This document shows, in pieces, positions 45,576 through 53,081 of a DNA stretch of 64,000 bases. The stretch's first letter is position 1. Each line of letters starts with the position of its first letter. This DNA is from Asanoa iriomotensis (GTDB taxonomy: Bacteria > Actinomycetota > Actinomycetes > Mycobacteriales > Micromonosporaceae), in the NCBI RefSeq assembly GCF_016862515.1, contig NZ_BONC01000002.1, positions 124,001 through 188,000 of the forward strand. Direction: 5' to 3'. A program made the translations under genes and the position numbers. Below the pieces are notes generated by a model that saw only the letters and a program-made list of their open reading frames with translations, was not told the origin of the DNA and did no database searches.

Positions 45576-46322
45576 GTGGCTGATCGGGTGGACGTCGCCG
45601 TGGCGGCGTGGTTGCGGGCGATCGCGGTCTGCGCGGAGACGCTGCCGGACGGGTTCTGCCGGGTCGGTGCGCGCGGCACCGCGGAGGTGGTCACCGGCCT
45701 GCCGGTGCCGACGCTCAACGGCGTGATCCAGACCGGCCCGACGCTCGACACCGACGAGATCGCGGCGTTCGCCGACTCGCCACGGCTGGCCCAGCTGCCG
45801 TGGAGCCTGCAGGTGCGGGGCGCGGCGGAGGCCGATCGGGTCGCGTCGATCGCGGCGCGGCACGGGCTCGAGAACCGCACGACCCAGCCGTTCATGCTCA
45901 AGGACCTGACCGGCCGGGACGAGGTCACCGGCGCGGTCCGCCGCGTGTCGGGTGCCGACCAGCACCTCTACCGCCGGGCGCTGGCCGACGGTTTCGAGGC
46001 GCCCGAGCACATCTTCGACGGCTTCAGCGCCCCGGCCCTGCTGGACCACCCGGCCACCCGGGCGTACGTCGTCGAGGTGGCCGGCGAGGTCGTGGCCACC
46101 TCGTTCGGCGTGCTGGTCGACGACCTGGTCGGGGTGTTCAACATCGCGGTGCCGCCGGAGCACCGGCGGCGCGGCTACGGCCGGCTGGCGACGGCTGCCG
46201 TGCTGCGCGACGCGTACCCGGACGGTGCGCACACCGCCTTCCTGCACGCGTCGGCGATGGGCGCCCCGCTCTACGCCTCGATGGGCTTCCACACCGCCGA
46301 GACCTGGAACGTCCTGCGCTAG
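45576..46322 (+). CDS. GNAT-family N-acetyltransferase
   Basis: A 248-residue protein from GTG 45576. The C-terminal half holds the acetyl-CoA site IAVPPEHRRRGYGRLATAAV (about residues 190-209) and the final ASMGFHTAETWNVL motif. The N-terminal half (residues 1-125) may be a second, degenerate GNAT-like unit. CTGACC (45541-45546), 17 bp and TACGGT (45564-45569) form a promoter whose start would fall near the GTG, so it may be leaderless. Acceptor substrate unknown. Its stop codon overlaps that of the chorismate mutase gene on the opposite strand. Confidence 0.85.
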   Translation: MADRVDVAVAAWLRAIAVCAETLPDGFCRVGARGTAEVVTGLPVPTLNGVIQTGPTLDTDEIAAFADSPRLAQLPWSLQVRGAAEADRVASIAARHGLENRTTQPFMLKDLTGRDEVTGAVRRVSGADQHLYRRALADGFEAPEHIFDGFSAPALLDHPATRAYVVEVAGEVVATSFGVLVDDLVGVFNIAVPPEHRRRGYGRLATAAVLRDAYPDGAHTAFLHASAMGAPLYASMGFHTAETWNVLR

Positions 46323-46612
46323 AGCGCCCCGCGCCCGGCGCGGAGGATGAGCAGGGCGAGTTGGGTGCCGTCGGCGCCCAGGGCCGTGCGGAACTTCTCC
46401 AGGATCTCCCGCTCGCGGGACAGCACCAGGCGGGTGCCGCCGGAGGCGACCCGGGTGGCGCCGACCTGCTGGGAGAGGCGGGCGCGCTCCTGCCACAGCT
46501 CGATCATCGCGGTGTCGATCTCGTCGATCCGCTCCCGCATGCCGCGGATGCGTTGCGCGGCGGCGGCGTCGTCGGTGCCGGTGGTCGGCTGGGCCACGGT
46601 GTTGGCGCTCAT
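46319..46612 (-). CDS. Chorismate mutase (AroQ class)
   Basis: A 97-residue all-helical chorismate mutase. The first helix holds RIRGMRERIDEIDTAMIELW, then ERARLSQQVGATRVASGG and REREILEKFRTALG, matching the short AroQ-delta type (as in Rv0948c). It converts chorismate to prephenate for Phe and Tyr synthesis. The mycobacterial enzyme is weak alone and is activated by the DAHP synthase, which is not encoded here. ATG 46612 is preferred over the upstream ATG because GAGGAG lies 6 bp before it. It lies near pcrA, as in M. tuberculosis. Confidence 0.9.
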   Translation of the reverse strand: MSANTVAQPTTGTDDAAAAQRIRGMRERIDEIDTAMIELWQERARLSQQVGATRVASGGTRLVLSREREILEKFRTALGADGTQLALLILRAGRGAL

Positions 46613-46672
46613 GTCGTGCTCCTCGGGGGCCATGTCTCGTGTCTTTCGGTGGGCGGCTGCCTGGACCCCGAG

Positions 46673-46713
46673 GCGAGAAAAGCCCCGGGCTCCAGGAGCC
46701 CGGGGCTTCTCGC
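46673..46713 (-). terminator. Strong terminator on the minus strand upstream of chorismate mutase
   Basis: A 12-bp perfect stem GCCCCGGGCTCC / GGAGCCCGGGGC with a single-base apex is extended by GCGAGAA / TTCTCGC. On the minus strand the core is followed by TTTTCTCGC. It would stop read-through from the 5'-nucleotidase gene into the chorismate mutase, or act as an attenuator for it. Confidence 0.7.
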
Positions 46714-46844
46714 AGGTCTTGTGCTCAGGCGCGACCTACAGCTGCCGGACTCCCGGTGCCGTAGTAAAAGTAAAATCGCGACGGCTGGATCACGTGGCCA
46801 AGTATGCCCGCGGCCGCCAAACCCGCGCAAGGCTGCCCGGGGTG

Positions 46845-46887
46845 TGGCGCCCGACCCATCCCGCACAGCGGGACGGCCCGGGCGCCA
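46845..46887 (-). terminator. Hairpin just after the 5'-nucleotidase gene
   Basis: TGGCGCCCG and CGGGCGCCA, with inner CCCGC/GCGGG, form a long imperfect stem starting 12 bp downstream of the nucleotidase stop codon. There is no T-run. The rest of the 286-bp gap holds only this and the next hairpin. Confidence 0.5.
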
Positions 46888-46898
46888 CCGTCATCCGG

Positions 46899-48731
46899 TC
46901 AGCTGACCCGGGTGATCCGGTTGGCCGGGCCGGGCGCCACCGGTGCGTTCGCACCGAGGTAGCCGACCAGCGCGTCGACGTCGAAACCGGGCGCCGTGGT
47001 GCGGTTGGTGCCTGCGGTGAGGTTGGTGAAGCCGTCACCACCGTTGGCGAGGAAGTCGTTGGTGGTGAGCCGGTAGCTGGCGGCCGGGTCGATCGGGGTG
47101 CCGTTCAGCGCGATCCCACTGACCCGCGCGCCCGCCGGCAGCGTCGTGTTGTAGGTGTACGTGAAGCCCGCCGACACCTGCAGCACCCGCTGGGTGGTCT
47201 GCCCGCCGAAGCCGACGAACTGCTGCTCCAGCACGTTCTTGATCTGGGCGCCGGTCACGGTCTGGGTGACGACCAGGTTGTTGAACGGCTGCACGGTGAA
47301 CGCCTCGCCGTAGGTGACCTGGCCGGGCGCCTCGCCGCCGGGGGAGTTGGCGTACGAGAGCGAGGCCCGGATGCCACCGGGGTTCATGAAGGCGATCTGC
47401 GCGCCGTCGCCCTGGGTCCAGGCGAGCTGCGCGTCGGCGATCACGTCACCGAGCGGGCTCTCCTGGTTGGGCTGGACGTCACGGACGATGTCGGCGCTGA
47501 TGGCACCGACCACCCGGTTGGCGATCGGGCTGACCGCGGTGCGGTACTTGTCGGCCAGCTTCTTCGCGGCCGGGTCGACCAGGGCGGCGTTGCGGACGAA
47601 GGTGCCGTCCGGGTTGGTCTGGTAGGTGCCGTCCGCGTTGCGGACGCCGTTCTCGGCGATCACGTTGCGGGCGGTGATCGCGGCGAACTTGCCGGTCTTC
47701 TTGTCGAGCGTGTAGTCGATGTCGGTGACCAGCTGACCGTTGGTGCCGGCGCTGGTGACCACGACGTTCTGGCCCGCGGAGTTCGGCAGGCTGCACGAGT
47801 AGAAGCGGTGGGTGTGGCCGGAGACGACGATGCCGTACTCGGGGCGCAGGCCCTTGACGATGTCGACGATCGGCCCGGAGAAGTTGTTGCAGCCGTCGAC
47901 CGGCTGCGTGCCGGACTGGCCGCCGCCCTCGTGCAGCAGCAGCACCATCGACTTGACGCCGAGCAGGCGCAGCAGCGTCGCGTACTTGTTGGCGGTCTCG
48001 ATCTCGTCCTTGAAGTTGACGTCCTGGATCCCGGCCGGGTTGACGATGCCGGGGGTGCCCTCGAGCGTCATGCCGACGAAGCCGACCGGCACGCCGTCGA
48101 CGATGCGGATGTTGAACGGCAGCAGCAGCGGCAGGTTGAGCCGCTTGGTGACGACGTTGGCGGCGAGGTAGGTGAAGTCGGCGCCGTAGAAGGGGTCGCC
48201 GTCCTGGCAGCCGTCGACGGGGTGGCAGCCGCCGTACTGGAGGCGCTTGAGCTCGTCCGTGCCCTCGTCGAACTCGTGGTTGCCGACCGAGGTGATCTCC
48301 ATGCCCAGCACGTTGAGCATCTCGATCGTCGGCTCGTCGTGGAACGCGGCGCTGACCAGCGGCGTCGCGCCGACCATGTCGCCGGCGCCGACCGTGGTGG
48401 ACAGGCGGCCCTCGCTCTTGGCCTCGGCCCGCAGCCGCTTGACGGTGGTGGTCAGGTATTCGGAGCCACCGGCCGGGACTCCGTTGACGGCCGCGCCGGA
48501 ACCGGCGGGCGGGTCGATGGAGCCGTGGAAATCGTTGAACCCGAGGAGGTTGCCCTGGGCCAGCTTGGCGCCGTTCGAGTGCCCGAACGACACGGAAACG
48601 GGCTGGAACGCGGGTGCGGCGGCGGCCGTCGAGGACGGGCCGGCCGCTGGCAGGGCGACGATCACCCCGAGGGTGAGGGCCGGTGCCGCGAGATAGCGCA
48701 GCAACCGACTTGGTCGACTCGTGATCGGCAT
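46899..48731 (-). CDS. Secreted bifunctional UDP-sugar hydrolase/5'-nucleotidase
   Basis: A 610-residue exported enzyme. The signal peptide is typical (LLRYLAAPALTLGVIVALPA, then an Ala-rich cleavage region). The metallophosphoesterase domain has LLGFNDFHGSIDPP, VGAGDMVGATPLVSA, TSVGNHEFDEGTDEL and VSGHTHRFYSC, which supply the two-metal ligands. The C-terminal domain (FMNPGGIRASL, FNNLVVTQTVTG, TNDFLANGGDGFT) binds the nucleoside. It probably salvages phosphate and nucleosides outside the cell. No LPXTG-type anchor or retention helix is seen, so it should be released. Confidence 0.93.
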   Translation of the reverse strand: MPITSRPSRLLRYLAAPALTLGVIVALPAAGPSSTAAAAPAFQPVSVSFGHSNGAKLAQGNLLGFNDFHGSIDPPAGSGAAVNGVPAGGSEYLTTTVKRLRAEAKSEGRLSTTVGAGDMVGATPLVSAAFHDEPTIEMLNVLGMEITSVGNHEFDEGTDELKRLQYGGCHPVDGCQDGDPFYGADFTYLAANVVTKRLNLPLLLPFNIRIVDGVPVGFVGMTLEGTPGIVNPAGIQDVNFKDEIETANKYATLLRLLGVKSMVLLLHEGGGQSGTQPVDGCNNFSGPIVDIVKGLRPEYGIVVSGHTHRFYSCSLPNSAGQNVVVTSAGTNGQLVTDIDYTLDKKTGKFAAITARNVIAENGVRNADGTYQTNPDGTFVRNAALVDPAAKKLADKYRTAVSPIANRVVGAISADIVRDVQPNQESPLGDVIADAQLAWTQGDGAQIAFMNPGGIRASLSYANSPGGEAPGQVTYGEAFTVQPFNNLVVTQTVTGAQIKNVLEQQFVGFGGQTTQRVLQVSAGFTYTYNTTLPAGARVSGIALNGTPIDPAASYRLTTNDFLANGGDGFTNLTAGTNRTTAPGFDVDALVGYLGANAPVAPGPANRITRVS

Positions 48732-48925
48732 GTCACATCCTGTGCGATCGATAGGGGGTCACCCGGAAGGGGAGACGCGACAGAGGTCATCGTTCACTTT
48801 CGGGCGACAAGACACCAGGCCCACATCGATGACGGCAGGGTGTCGGATAGGGGTTTGACCGGGCCGTTCGGGCACACGACCGCCGCCGGAAGTTGTCGGA
48901 CGGTCGGAATAGACTTCGCGGTGCG

Positions 48926-51334
48926 ATGCGTGCTCTCTTCGAACTCCCCAATTCAGACAGCGGACCGGCCGTGCTCGCCGCCGACGGCGACAGCCGGCCC
49001 CGGCGGCCCAAGCTCGACCCCGACGCCCTGGTCGCCGGCCTCAACGGCCCACAGCGCGACGCGGTGACCCATGCCGGCTCGCCGCTGCTGATCGTGGCCG
49101 GCGCGGGCTCGGGCAAGACCCGGGTGCTCACCCACCGGATCGCCTATCTGCTCGCCGCGCGCGACGTGCACCCCGGTCAGGTCATCGCGATCACCTTCAC
49201 CAACAAGGCCGCCGGTGAGATGAAGGAGCGGGTCGCCGCGCTGGTCGGTGGCCGCGCCCGGCAGATGTGGGTGTCGACGTTCCACTCCGCGTGCGTGCGC
49301 ATCCTGCGGGCCGAGCACGAGCACGCGGGTCTCAAGTCGACGTTCTCCATCTACGACGCCGACGACTCGCGGCGCCTGATGCAGCTCGTCGCCCGGGAGC
49401 TCGACCTCGACCCCAAGCGCCACCCGGCCCGCGGCCTGGCCGCGCAGGTGTCGAACCTCAAGAACGAGCTGGTCGACCAGGAGACCTTCGCCGAGCGCGC
49501 CAAGGGCCCGATCGAGCGCGCGGTCGCCGAGGCGTACACCCTCTATCAGCGGCGCCTCAAGGAGGCGCACGCGCTCGACTTCGACGACCTGATCATGACG
49601 ACGGTGCACCTGTTCCAGTCGCATCCACACGTCGCCGAGTCCTACCGCCGCCGCTTCCGGCACGTGCTGGTCGACGAATACCAGGACACCAACCACGCGC
49701 AGTACGTGCTGATCAAGGAGCTGGTCTCCGGCACCGAGGGTCTGGAGCCGGCCGAGCTGTGCGTGGTGGGCGACGCGGACCAGTCCATCTACGCCTTCCG
49801 CGGCGCGACGATCCGCAACATCCTCGAGTTCGAGCGCGACTACACCGACGCGCGGACCATCCTGCTGGAGCAGAACTACCGCTCCACCCAGACGATCCTC
49901 AACGCCGCCAACGCGGTGATCAGCCGCAACCCGTCGCGCAAGCCCAAGCGGCTGTGGAGCGACCAGGGCGCCGGCGAGAGCATCGTCGGCTACGTCGCCG
50001 ACACCGAGCACGCCGAGGCCGACTGGGTGGCCCGCGAGATCGACCGGCTCACCGACGACGCCGGCGCGCGACCGGGCGACGTCGCCGTGTTCTACCGCAC
50101 CAACGCGCAGTCCCGGGTGTTCGAGGAGGTGTTCATCCGGGTCGGCCTGCCCTACAAGGTGGTCGGCGGTGTGCGCTTCTACGAGCGGCGCGAGGTCCGC
50201 GACGCGCTCGCCTACCTGCGCTCGATCGTCAACGACGACGACACGGTCAGCATCCGCCGCGTCATGAACACCCCGCGCCGCGGCATCGGCGACCGGGCCG
50301 AGGGCGCGGTCGAGGCGCTGTCGAGCCGCGAACGCGTCTCCTTCGGCGCGGCCCTGCGGCGGGCGAGCGAGGCACCCGGCATCTCCACCCGGGCGGTCAA
50401 CGGCATCGGCGACTTCGTGGCGCTGCTCGACGGCCTGCGGGAGCTCTCGGAGACGTCGCCTCCCGAAGAGGTCCTGGAGGCGGCCCTGACCCGGTCGGGC
50501 TACCTCGCGGAGCTGGAGGAGAGCACCGACCCGCAGGACGCCGGCCGGGTGGAGAACCTGCAGGAGCTGGTCTCGGTGGCCCGCGAGTTCACCGAGCGGG
50601 TCGAGGGCAACGACGAGCGGGCGACGCTGGCGGGCTTCCTGGAGCAGGTGGCCCTGGTCGCCGACGCCGACCAGGTGCCCGCCGACGACCCCGACCACCA
50701 GGGCGTGGTCACCCTGATGACGCTGCACACGGCCAAGGGCCTGGAGTTCCCGATCGTCTTCCTGACCGGGCTCGAGGACGGTGTGTTCCCGCACATGCGC
50801 GCGTTGGGCGACAACACAGAGCTCGAGGAGGAGCGGCGCCTGGCCTACGTGGGCATCACCCGCGCCCGCCAGCGGCTCTACCTGTCGCGGGCGGTGACGC
50901 GGTCGGCCTGGGGTGCGCCCTCCTACAACCCGACGTCGCGGTTCGTCGCGGAGCTGCCGGAGGAACTGGTCCGCTGGGAGCGCACCGAGGGCGCCTACAC
51001 GTCGTGGTCCGGCACGGGCGGCGGCGTGGGCAACCGCGGTGCCGGCGGGTCCGCCGGCGGCGCCGCGCGGGGCGGTGGCTTCTCCGGGGGCACGCCCAAG
51101 GCCGCGGCCCTGGCGGCCCGGTTGGGGATCGACGGCAGCAAGCTGTCGACGGCGAGCGAGCTCAAGCAGGCGGCGCCCAAGGTCGCGGTCGGGGACCGGG
51201 TCAACCACCAGCGCTACGGCCTCGGCCGGGTGCTGGCCGTCGAGGGTCAGGGGCCGAGCGCCCGGGCCCAGATCGACTTCGGCGACCAGACCATGTGGCT
51301 GGTCCTGCGCCACGCGCCCGTCGAGAAGCTCTAG
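48926..51334 (+). CDS. pcrA: ATP-dependent DNA helicase PcrA/UvrD
   Basis: An 802-residue superfamily 1A helicase that unwinds 3'-5' in repair and replication-transcription conflicts. Motifs in order: LNGPQRDAVTH (Q), VAGAGSGKTRVLTHRIAYL (I), TFTNKAAGEMKERV (Ia), VDEYQDTNHAQY (II), VGDADQSIYAFRGA (III), LEQNYRSTQTILNAAN (IV), TLHTAKGLEFPIVFLTGLED (V) and EEERRLAYVGITRARQRLY (VI). The C-terminal tail with a Tudor-like VGDRVNHQRYGLGRVLAVEG, which contacts RNA polymerase in PcrA, is present after a Gly-rich linker. ATG 48926 is used; TAGACT lies 10 bp upstream. It ends in TAG with TGA two codons later. Confidence 0.97.
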   Translation: MRALFELPNSDSGPAVLAADGDSRPRRPKLDPDALVAGLNGPQRDAVTHAGSPLLIVAGAGSGKTRVLTHRIAYLLAARDVHPGQVIAITFTNKAAGEMKERVAALVGGRARQMWVSTFHSACVRILRAEHEHAGLKSTFSIYDADDSRRLMQLVARELDLDPKRHPARGLAAQVSNLKNELVDQETFAERAKGPIERAVAEAYTLYQRRLKEAHALDFDDLIMTTVHLFQSHPHVAESYRRRFRHVLVDEYQDTNHAQYVLIKELVSGTEGLEPAELCVVGDADQSIYAFRGATIRNILEFERDYTDARTILLEQNYRSTQTILNAANAVISRNPSRKPKRLWSDQGAGESIVGYVADTEHAEADWVAREIDRLTDDAGARPGDVAVFYRTNAQSRVFEEVFIRVGLPYKVVGGVRFYERREVRDALAYLRSIVNDDDTVSIRRVMNTPRRGIGDRAEGAVEALSSRERVSFGAALRRASEAPGISTRAVNGIGDFVALLDGLRELSETSPPEEVLEAALTRSGYLAELEESTDPQDAGRVENLQELVSVAREFTERVEGNDERATLAGFLEQVALVADADQVPADDPDHQGVVTLMTLHTAKGLEFPIVFLTGLEDGVFPHMRALGDNTELEEERRLAYVGITRARQRLYLSRAVTRSAWGAPSYNPTSRFVAELPEELVRWERTEGAYTSWSGTGGGVGNRGAGGSAGGAARGGGFSGGTPKAAALAARLGIDGSKLSTASELKQAAPKVAVGDRVNHQRYGLGRVLAVEGQGPSARAQIDFGDQTMWLVLRHAPVEKL

Positions 51335-51366
51335 CGCTCTTGACCCGACCGGCTATCGTTTTGGAC

Positions 51367-51381
51367 ATGCCGCACTACTAG
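51367..51381 (+). other. Possible five-codon leader ORF ending in amber
   Basis: ATGCCGCACTACTAG would encode Met-Pro-His-Tyr and stop at UAG. TATCGT (51354-51359) lies 7 bp upstream of its ATG, so it could start a leaderless transcript. It is in frame with the GTG of the next gene, 102 bp downstream, with no other stop between. This may be chance in GC-rich DNA. Confidence 0.3.
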
Positions 51382-51430
51382 GTCCGACAACGGCTGCTTC
51401 TGGTCATTCGTGCTGCCGGGCGGACACCTC

Positions 51431-51460
51431 CACCTCTCCCTCGAACGAAGAGGGGAGGTG
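51431..51460 (+). promoter_or_regulatory. Stem-loop covering the ribosome site of the small gene
   Basis: CACCTCTCCCTC (51431-51442) pairs with GAGGGGAGGTG (51450-51460), with one bulged base and a 7-base loop. The right arm contains the GGAGG ribosome site for GTG 51469, so the fold would hide it and could make translation conditional. Confidence 0.55.
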
Positions 51461-51468
51461 AAGAAGAA

Positions 51469-51732
51469 GTGACTCAGACCACCGATCTGCGTGCGGAGCT
51501 CGTCGAGCTCCGCGCCGAACGGGACGCGCTCAAGGCGCAGCTCGCCGGTGAGCTGCCCCAGGCCACCCGCTGGCTGCAGCAGAAGGTCTGGCGGCAAGCC
51601 GCGGCCCTGACCCTGCTGAACCAGCGCGTGGTCAACCAGCGGCTCGTCCTCCGCACGCTGGACCAGCTCGGCCGCTCGCTGAGCCCCGCCGAGTTCCAGG
51701 CCGCGACCAAGTCCGACGCCCAGGCGTCCTGA
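51469..51732 (+). CDS. Small coiled-coil protein of unknown function
   Basis: An 87-residue protein. The first 30 residues (TDLRAELVELRAERDALKAQ) have a heptad pattern typical of a short coiled coil; a second helix-prone half reads ALTLLNQRVVNQRLVLRTLD. No signal peptide, membrane segment or cysteine is present. I do not recognise the family. The start is GTG 51469, with GGAGG about 11 bp upstream inside a stem-loop. It lies between pcrA and a tRNA-like gene, and the 48-bp gap to that gene shows no promoter, so the two may share a transcript. Confidence 0.7.
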   Translation: MTQTTDLRAELVELRAERDALKAQLAGELPQATRWLQQKVWRQAAALTLLNQRVVNQRLVLRTLDQLGRSLSPAEFQAATKSDAQAS

Positions 51733-51780
51733 CCAGGCGGGGGTGGGCGCCCCACTCGGGACGCTCGCCCCCGTGCCCGA

Positions 51781-51852
51781 GCCCCAGAAGCCCAACGGCC
51801 GGGCAGCCGCCTCTAAAGCGGCCATCAGCGGGTTCGACTCCCGCCTGGGGCG
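51781..51852 (+). tRNA. tRNA with anticodon CUA (amber-reading)
   Basis: All four cloverleaf stems pair perfectly: acceptor GCCCCAG/CTGGGGC (51781-51787 with 51845-51851), D-stem GCCC/GGGC (51790-51793 with 51801-51804), anticodon stem GCCGC/GCGGC (51806-51810 with 51818-51822) and T-stem GCGGG/CCCGC (51828-51832 with 51840-51844). The anticodon loop is CTCTAAA, with U33, anticodon CUA (51813-51815) and purine 37. The T-loop TTCGACT fits TTCRANY. The variable loop has 5 bases, the D-loop has GG, and the discriminator would be G. Oddities are A instead of T at position 8, C at 21, and no encoded CCA. It is not a tRNA-Pyl or tRNA-Sec shape. The amino acid cannot be told. A strong terminator follows within 10 bp. 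Confidence 0.7.
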
Positions 51853-51860
51853 CGAAGACG

Positions 51861-51898
51861 ACGATGGGTCCGGCTCCCGAAGGAGCCGGACCCATCGT
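51861..51898. terminator. Terminator after the tRNA and after the first M23 gene
   Basis: ACGATGGGTCCGGCTCC and GGAGCCGGACCCATCGT form a perfect 17-bp stem closed by a CGAA loop, with TTTCC on the plus strand. It should end the tRNA transcript, and from the other side the M23 gene. Confidence 0.85.
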
Positions 51899-51925
51899 TT
51901 CCGGGGGGTGGGGGAAGCCTCGGCC

Positions 51926-52789
51926 TCAGCAGCCGTTGATCGGCACGCCCTTCGCCTTCAGGAACGGCGCGGGGTCGATCTGGTTCCACATGGCGCCCTG
52001 GTGCACCTCGAAGTGCAGGTGCGGACCGGTCGAGTCGCCGGTGGAGCCTTCGTAGCCGATGATCTGTCCGGCCTTCACCTGCTGGCCGACCTCGACCGCG
52101 GTGCGGTTCTGGTGGGCGTAGTGGGTGAAGTAGCCGTCGCCGTGGTCGATGACCACCGAGATGCCGTAGCCGGTGTACGCCCAGCCGGCGGCGATCACGG
52201 TGCCCGCCGCGGCGGCCCGCTCAGGGGTGTTCTCCGGCATCGCGAAGTCTATGCCCTGATGGGGGACTCCCCAGCGCATGCCGAAGCACGAGGTGATCTC
52301 GGAGCCTGGCATCGGTGAGGTCCAGCCGGCCTTCGAGATGACCGGGCCGGCGGCCTTGGGCTTCGCGGTGGTGGCCTTGGGGGTGGCCTTCTTCGTCGCT
52401 GGAGCCGCCTTCTTGGTCGACTTCGTCTCGGCCTTCTCCGTGGCCGTGGGGGTGGCGGCCGCGGTGGTCGGGTTGACGGTCGGGATGGCGACGGGGGAGC
52501 GCAGGGCGCGGTCGGCACGGCTGGCGGCGTCAATGCGGGCCTGCTGGTCGGCCACCGCGATGGTGGTGGGTGACGTCGAGTCGTCACCCAGAGTAGCGAC
52601 GGCGCCACCCGCGATACCGAGGCCGAGCAGGCCGACAGCGGCGAGCGCGACCACGCGACCGCGTCCTACGAGCGAGGAGCGCACGCGGTCGCGGATGCCG
52701 AGCGGGCCCTGCGGTGCCTGCTCGATCTCGCTGTCCTGAGCGTGAAACTCCTGCTCGGGCTGTTGGTCGTACGGGTAGTTCGGATGCAC
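51926..52789 (-). CDS. M23-family (LytM) peptidoglycan endopeptidase
   Basis: A 287-residue protein. A cytoplasmic N-terminus of about 45 residues is followed by one transmembrane helix (VVALAAVGLLGLGIAGGAV), then a Thr/Ala/Lys-rich linker and the LytM domain at about 165-285. Zinc and catalytic residues are present in GVPHQGIDFAMP, YFTHYAHQNR and GPHLHFEVHQG. It probably cuts peptide cross-links in the wall. GTG 52789 is chosen because GGAGG lies 9 bp upstream. A second M23 gene follows the same orientation upstream, but its active site is degraded. Confidence 0.92.
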   Translation of the reverse strand: MHPNYPYDQQPEQEFHAQDSEIEQAPQGPLGIRDRVRSSLVGRGRVVALAAVGLLGLGIAGGAVATLGDDSTSPTTIAVADQQARIDAASRADRALRSPVAIPTVNPTTAAATPTATEKAETKSTKKAAPATKKATPKATTAKPKAAGPVISKAGWTSPMPGSEITSCFGMRWGVPHQGIDFAMPENTPERAAAAGTVIAAGWAYTGYGISVVIDHGDGYFTHYAHQNRTAVEVGQQVKAGQIIGYEGSTGDSTGPHLHFEVHQGAMWNQIDPAPFLKAKGVPINGC

Positions 52790-52980
52790 GAGGGTGAACC
52801 TCCGTGGTTGTGCGGCACGGACCGGCAAATGGTTGTACGAGCCGTGTTCAACGCCGCGACGGCTAGGCGTATGCCGTGTCGATGACCACGCTGAGTGAGG
52901 GCGGCTATGTCCCGATTCGGCCCGCTACACCCCGGTACGCCCGCAAGCCTCGGGAGTGGCGGCCGTCACATCGGTCGCTG
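52790..52980 (-). promoter_or_regulatory. Leader of the first M23 gene, candidate c-di-AMP (ydaO-type) riboswitch
   Basis: Read on the minus strand, the 5' region contains GGGGTGTAGC followed by GGGCCGAATCGGGACATAGC, which resemble two conserved blocks of ydaO riboswitches (GGGGUG.AUC and GCCGAAUCCGUCAGCUAAC). Such riboswitches control M23 and Rpf wall hydrolases in Actinobacteria. The match is partial and was judged by eye. Confidence 0.3.
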
Positions 52981-53013
52981 TGGCGTAGGAAACTTTGCCG
53001 GTCGACGGGCGAC

Positions 53014-53045
53014 AAAAAACCGCCCATCGCGTGTGCGACGGGCGG
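53014..53045 (-). terminator. Rho-independent terminator of the second M23 gene
   Basis: On the minus strand CCGCCCGTCGC and GCGATGGGCGG pair imperfectly (10 of 11) with a 4-base loop and are followed by TTTTTT. It separates the two M23 transcripts. Confidence 0.85.
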
Positions 53046-53081
53046 TCGAGCGGACACTGCCCTGCGTGCAGGGCTCGCTAC

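Noticed and set aside
41984-45928. A 1314-codon open frame on the minus strand antisense to PadR, the ABC ATPase and the FtsX permease
   Set aside because: It is Arg/Gly/Pro-rich with no recognisable motif, and the plus-strand genes show clear conserved domains. Long antisense frames are expected at this GC content.
51781-51852. Pyrrolysine or selenocysteine tRNA
   Set aside because: tRNA-Pyl has a 6-bp anticodon stem, a 3-base variable loop and a small D-loop; tRNA-Sec has a long extra arm. This gene has standard 7/4/5/5 stems and a 5-base variable loop.
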